Below, in pieces: positions 61,101 through 64,000 of a stretch of 64,000 bases of DNA; position 1 is the first letter of the stretch, and the number at the start of each line of letters is the position of its first letter. A program made the translations under genes and the position numbers. Origin of the DNA: Kitasatospora kifunensis (GTDB lineage Bacteria; Actinomycetota; Actinomycetes; Streptomycetales; Streptomycetaceae); the NCBI RefSeq assembly GCF_014203855.1, contig NZ_JACHJV010000002.1:434001-498000 (forward strand). Reading direction: 5' to 3'. The notes beneath the pieces were generated by a model that was not told where the DNA came from, made no database searches, and saw only the letters and a program-made list of their open reading frames with translations.

Positions 61101-64000
61101 GGCGACCGGATCGAGGCCGAGGCGCTGCACGCGGTCTACGCCGCAGGCCGTGACGCCGAGCGGCCGCTGTGGCTGGGGTCGCTCAAGTCGAACATCGGCC
61201 ACACCCAGGCCGCCGCCGGAATCGCCGGAGTCATCAAGACGGTCCTGGCGATGCGGCACGGCGTGCTGCCCCGCACCCTGCACGCCGACCTGCCTTGCCC
61301 GCCGCTGCTCGCGGGCTCTGCCGGGCCGGTGCGGCTGCTGGCACAACCCAGGCCCTGGGGGCGCACTGGCCGGATCCGCCGGGCCGCGGTCTCGGCTTTC
61401 GGGATCAGCGGCACCAACGCCCACGTGATCCTCCAAGAGCCGCCCGCTGCGCCGCTCACCACGCCGCCCGCCGATCCGGCGCCCCTCGACGGGCGGCCGG
61501 TGCCGTGGGTGATCTCCGCACGCAGCCCATCCGCCCTGCGCGCACTGGCGGCCCGTCTGACACCGCTCGCGCAGTCGGTGGACCCGCTCCGGGCGGCCCG
61601 GGCGCTGGCCACCACCCGGGCGACGTTCGACCACCGCGCGGTGCTCGTCGTATCCGGCCGCGACTCGGGCCGTGACTCGGGCCGTGACTCGGGCCGCGAC
61701 TCGGGCCGTGACTCGGGCCGCGACTCGGGCCGCGACGACCTGCGCGACGACCTGCGCGACGACCTGCGCGACGACCTTCGTGCCGGTCTTCGCGCCGTTG
61801 CCGACGGCACGGCGTCGGCGGACGCCATCACGGGCGCGGCACGGTCGGCGGGCCGGACCGTCTTCGTCTTCCCCGGGCAGGGCGGCCAGTGGGCGGGCAT
61901 GGCCGCGGACCTGCTGGCCGACTCCGAGGTCTTCGCGCGCGCCCTGGCCGCATGCGACCGGGCGCTCGCCCCGTACGTCGACTTCTCGGTGCTCGCGGTC
62001 CTGCGCGGGGAGGCCGGCCAGCCTCCGCTGGAACGCAGCGATGTGACGCAGTGCTCGCTGTTCGCGGTGATGGTCGCACTCGCCGAACTCTGGGGATCGT
62101 TCGGCGTGCGCCCGGACGCCGTGGTCGGACACAGCCAAGGCGAGATCGCCGCCGCCTGTGTGTCCGGGGCGCTGACGCTGCAGGACGCGGCCCGGGTGGT
62201 GGCACGGCGGGCGGCCGCGGTCCGCGAGTTGGCCGGCGGCCGGATGGCCGCGGTCGCCCTGCCCCGTGACGAGCTCGCGGGGCACCTGGCCGCCTATGGG
62301 GGCCGACTCTGCCTGGCGGCTGACAACGGCCCGCACTCGACGGTGGTCTCCGGTACCGCCGACGCGGTGGCCGCCCTGCTCGACGAACTCGGCGGACGCG
62401 GCGTGCGCACGACCGCCCTGCCCGTCGACTACGCCTCCCACTGCGCCGAGGTGGCACGAGTCGAGGACCGCCTGCTGCGGGACCTCGACGGGATCCAACC
62501 CCTGGTCGCCGAGGTGCCCTTCTTCTCGACGGTCAGCCCCGGCCTAATCGACTCCACCCAGCTGACCGCGCGGTACTGGTACCAGAACCTGCGCCGGCCG
62601 GTTGAGTTCCAGGAGACGGTCCGCGCCCTGCTGGAGGCGGGTCACACCGCCTTCATCGAGATCAGCCCCCACCCGGTGCTGTCCCAGTCCGTCCTGGAGA
62701 GCGCCGACGCGGCAGGCCGGACGGCCACGGCGTTCGGCACACTGCGGCGCGACCAGGGCGGCCTGCGGCGCTTCCTGCTCTCTGCTGCGGAGGCCTACGT
62801 CAACGGTGTGCCGGTCTCCTGGCGGGCGGCGTTCACCGGCGCGCCGGCCGACCACGTCGAGCTGCCGTGCTATCCGTTCCAGCGCGAGCGCTACTGGCTC
62901 CCGCCCGGTCGGGTGACCCCGCGCCCGGAACCGGCCGTACCCGCCGTACCCGCCGTACCCGCCACACCTGCGCCACCGGCCGACCGCCAGCCGGTCCCGT
63001 CGACCGAGCCCGCGCTGCTGGCCTTGGTCCGTGACCACACCGCCCTCGTCCTCGGCCATCGCGACCACACCGGCATCGACGCCGACGAGGCGTTCGCCGC
63101 ACTCGGGGCCGGCTCGCTGGCCGCCGTCGAGCTGCGCGCCCGGCTCTCCCGCGCACTCGACCTCCCGCTACCCGCCGCCGTCGCCCTCGATCACGGCACA
63201 CCCCGGGCGCTTGCCGCCCACCTGTGGCGCCTCCTGCGCGACCGCGACCGCGACCGCGATCACGACCGCAACCGCGCTCACGGCAACGGCTACGGCCACG
63301 GCCACGGCCACGGCTGGGCCGAAGAACTGCCTTCCCCACCAACGGTGTCGGACTCACCCGGGCTCCCGGACACGCTCGACGCCCTCTACCAGTACGCCTG
63401 CCGGACCGGTCAGGGTGCGGCCGCCATCGAGCTGATCAGCGCCGCGGCCCGGCTCCGCGCGACCTTCACCGCCGATGCCGCCGTCGAGCACGCACCCGAT
63501 CCGGTCCGCCTCGCCCGGACCGGCGCCGGCCCCGCGCTGCTGTGCTTCCCGTCCTTGCTCCCCACCTCCGGGCCGCACGAGTACACCCGCCTCGCGGAGT
63601 CACTGCGTGGCACCCAGCAGGTGCTGGTGTTCCCACAGCCCGGGTTCGCGGCACGCGAGCCGATCCCACACGACGTCGACGCCCTGATCGCCGCACACGC
63701 CACAGCCCTGGGTCGGCACACCGGTGCGGCGCCGTTCCTGCTGTGCGGTCGCTCCTCCGGCGGACTGGTCGCGCACGCGGTCGCGGCCCGGCTCGAAGAA
63801 CTCGGCCGGCCCGTGAACGGCCTGGTGCTGCTGGACAGTTACTGGCCCGATGCGACCCTCTGGGCCGAGCTGCTGCCGCGTCTGCTCGCCAGCAGCTCGG
63901 TAACCCGGCAGGCCCTCGCGGCGTCCGGCATCAGCACCGACCGGCTCACCGCCACCGGCGGCTACCTCAGGCTGCTCGCCGGATGGCAGCCGACGCCGAT
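58146..64000 (+). CDS. Modular polyketide synthase: acyl ligase-ACP-KS-AT-ACP-TE (3' end outside window)
   Basis: At least 1951 residues; ATG at 58146 with GAGGA upstream, frame unbroken to the window edge. An N-terminal acyl-AMP ligase (P-S-S-G-T-V-S-G-R-P-K near 199, Q-W-G-M-S-E-L-G near 341, G-W-L-R-T-G-D-L, T-P-T-G-K near 528) loads a carboxylic acid on ACP1 (L-G-V-D-S-L near 604). KS: D-T-A-C-S-S-S near 841, E-A-H-G-T-G-T near 977, N-I-G-H-T near 1017. AT: G-H-S-Q-G-E near 1328 and Y-A-S-H near 1429, both typical of methylmalonyl-CoA. ACP2 (L-G-A-G-S-L near 1654) lacks the usual Asp before Ser. TE: L-C-G-R-S-S-G-G near 1866. No KR, DH or ER. Predicted: one (or iterated) non-reduced methylmalonyl extension of an activated acid, then release. 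Starter identity is unknown. Confidence 0.95.
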   Translation, partial: MTISTDDYLTDLPVPADHEHHRTLRAAFEAAVATFGDAPAVLGCGEPRTWTRWRAESRALAAGLQDLGIGIGDVVAVHLPNSWEFLLAHVAIAELGAVLLPLHLAYGERDLLELLQRTQARLLLLPAERRTPDGLPLGARLLSQVDSLVQVLTVGEAAAEPTTSERGRGIRAFAALIRDHRDGCPTRAELTPELPFILLPSSGTVSGRPKLCLHSHGALLSNAARVALDGGAPGDDTVISAGPFTHLFGLLSVHLSILTGSRQALLPRWDAAACHTLARHTRATVLFAVPAQLRDLVQQLRVGGSADGPLRLREVRTGGAAVPGSLVADLRQLTGAAPIVQWGMSELGAGLVTRPGDPPEVATRSIGRPLSGSSARVVDDTGRTCPDGQVGELQYRGPHLFRGYLGDPERARAAFTEDGWLRTGDLAARNADGTFSYHGRDAEVINVGGLKFSATEIEGLLDDLPQLAAAAVAGRQDARLGQYPCLIATLRPGTVLDLPTVRNHLAAKGVAEYKLPLELVLVDEVPFTPTGKIARSPLARLLARDATQSAPAAGAWREQALGQSEAQRSLTAMALIREQLAQLVPAQAAADAAPDRAFRELGVDSLGAVRLAVALSGATGIPLPTTVVFDHPTPGELARQLALLAADSGPDHANRPARRSSAPPTGAPRADDPIVIIGMGCRLPGGIHSPEDLWQLLVEGGETVGPFPAERGWDLDRLRHPDPAVPGRSSTHHGHFLTEAAEFDAHFFGIPPREALVMDPQQRLLLETAWEALERAGLDPTALRGSDTGVFVGQMASDYAPRLTEAPETFDGLLLTGNASSVASGRISYTLGLTGPALTVDTACSSSLVALHLAVQALSRGECSLALAAGSTVMATAASFVDYSRLGALAPDGRCKAFAAGADGAAWGEGIGVLVLERASRAERHGHPVLAVVAGTAVNQDGASNGLTAPSGIAQQRVLQQALVDADLMPDQIDVIEAHGTGTPLGDRIEAEALHAVYAAGRDAERPLWLGSLKSNIGHTQAAAGIAGVIKTVLAMRHGVLPRTLHADLPCPPLLAGSAGPVRLLAQPRPWGRTGRIRRAAVSAFGISGTNAHVILQEPPAAPLTTPPADPAPLDGRPVPWVISARSPSALRALAARLTPLAQSVDPLRAARALATTRATFDHRAVLVVSGRDSGRDSGRDSGRDSGRDSGRDSGRDDLRDDLRDDLRDDLRAGLRAVADGTASADAITGAARSAGRTVFVFPGQGGQWAGMAADLLADSEVFARALAACDRALAPYVDFSVLAVLRGEAGQPPLERSDVTQCSLFAVMVALAELWGSFGVRPDAVVGHSQGEIAAACVSGALTLQDAARVVARRAAAVRELAGGRMAAVALPRDELAGHLAAYGGRLCLAADNGPHSTVVSGTADAVAALLDELGGRGVRTTALPVDYASHCAEVARVEDRLLRDLDGIQPLVAEVPFFSTVSPGLIDSTQLTARYWYQNLRRPVEFQETVRALLEAGHTAFIEISPHPVLSQSVLESADAAGRTATAFGTLRRDQGGLRRFLLSAAEAYVNGVPVSWRAAFTGAPADHVELPCYPFQRERYWLPPGRVTPRPEPAVPAVPAVPATPAPPADRQPVPSTEPALLALVRDHTALVLGHRDHTGIDADEAFAALGAGSLAAVELRARLSRALDLPLPAAVALDHGTPRALAAHLWRLLRDRDRDRDHDRNRAHGNGYGHGHGHGWAEELPSPPTVSDSPGLPDTLDALYQYACRTGQGAAAIELISAAARLRATFTADAAVEHAPDPVRLARTGAGPALLCFPSLLPTSGPHEYTRLAESLRGTQQVLVFPQPGFAAREPIPHDVDALIAAHATALGRHTGAAPFLLCGRSSGGLVAHAVAARLEELGRPVNGLVLLDSYWPDATLWAELLPRLLASSSVTRQALAASGISTDRLTATGGYLRLLAGWQPTP
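61656..61775 (+). repeat. In-frame 12-bp minisatellite in the KS-AT linker of the PKS
   Basis: Ten 12-bp units: six G-R-D-S, one G-R-D-D and three L-R-D-D, differing mainly by C/T at one wobble position. It encodes a 40-residue charged insert between KS and AT, where PKSs normally have a structured linker domain. Length variation would always stay in frame. Confidence 0.95.
62934..62960 (+). repeat. 9-bp tandem repeat (A-V-P)x3 before ACP2
   Basis: GCCGTACCC three times, followed by more Ala/Pro codons, forms a flexible Pro/Ala linker between AT and ACP2. Confidence 0.9.
63237..63317 (+). repeat. Low-complexity repeat (R-D)n/(G-H)n between ACP2 and TE
   Basis: Four CGC-GAY units are followed by related codons and then GGC-CAC repeats, giving a charged then His/Gly-rich linker of 27 residues. 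It is the third repeat-expanded linker in this PKS. Confidence 0.9.

Noticed and set aside
61656..61775. Direct repeats as a CRISPR array
   Set aside because: Units are 12 bp, contiguous without spacers and in frame with the PKS coding sequence; it is a coding minisatellite.
60330..62498. Minus-strand open frame of 722 codons
   Set aside because: Antisense of the KS and AT domains of the PKS; no independent motif or SD.

Overview
The window is GC-rich actinomycete chromosome, most likely from Streptomyces or a close relative such as Kitasatospora. This rests on the strong third-position GC bias, the many GTG/TTG starts with GGAGG-type Shine-Dalgarno sequences, and the gene content: NRPS/PKS assembly lines, LuxR-type two-component pairs, I36 and M1 secreted proteins, and many MarR/TetR/XRE regulators. 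No rRNA, tRNA, transposase or CRISPR array was recognised.

Region 1 (1-25230) is a nonribosomal peptide locus with its control genes. Read leftwards on the minus strand it runs: MacB-like ABC exporter (ATPase, permease), LuxR-type response regulator and histidine kinase, a stand-alone beta-lactamase-fold (PBP-type) thioesterase, a three-module NRPS, an MbtH protein, and a second NRPS that leaves the window. The visible domain order is (half C)-A-T / C-A-T-E / C-A-T // C-A-T-E / C-... The A-domain signatures suggest Phe, an unassigned hydrophobic residue made D, Val, and a cationic Arg-like residue made D. A PBP-type thioesterase beside an NRPS suggests head-to-tail macrocyclisation in trans. 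A second kinase/regulator pair is divergent from the exporter.

Region 2 (25231-36558) holds secreted and stress-type genes: a GNAT, two divergent glycine-rich secreted proteins with a beta-ketoacyl synthase remnant between them, a truncated secreted-protein homologue, an I36 inhibitor, an M1 peptidase overlapping convergently with a poly-gamma-glutamate hydrolase, a methyltransferase, and a MarR/isochorismatase divergent pair with a clear palindromic operator.

Region 3 (36559-40293) contains an unrecognised helical protein, a clavaminate-synthase-like Fe(II)/2-oxoglutarate oxygenase and an alanine-racemase-like enzyme, all co-directional. This may be a small amino-acid tailoring unit.

Region 4 (40294-54507) is a mosaic of small regulator/oxidoreductase pairs (TetR/PPOX/atypical SDR, ArsR/MFS, MarR/SnoaL/FMN reductase, XRE/aldo-keto reductase). 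It is interspersed with gene remnants (TetR and SDR both cut at one junction, GNAT, NTF2-like and Clp ATPase ends), which points to a history of deletions and insertions.

Region 5 (54508-64000) has a secreted protein with three near-identical beta-trefoil-like repeats, then a second biosynthetic unit: an O-methyltransferase with an extra N-terminal domain and a large acyl-ligase-ACP-KS-AT-ACP-TE polyketide synthase whose linkers contain in-frame tandem repeats. Its 3' end is outside the window.
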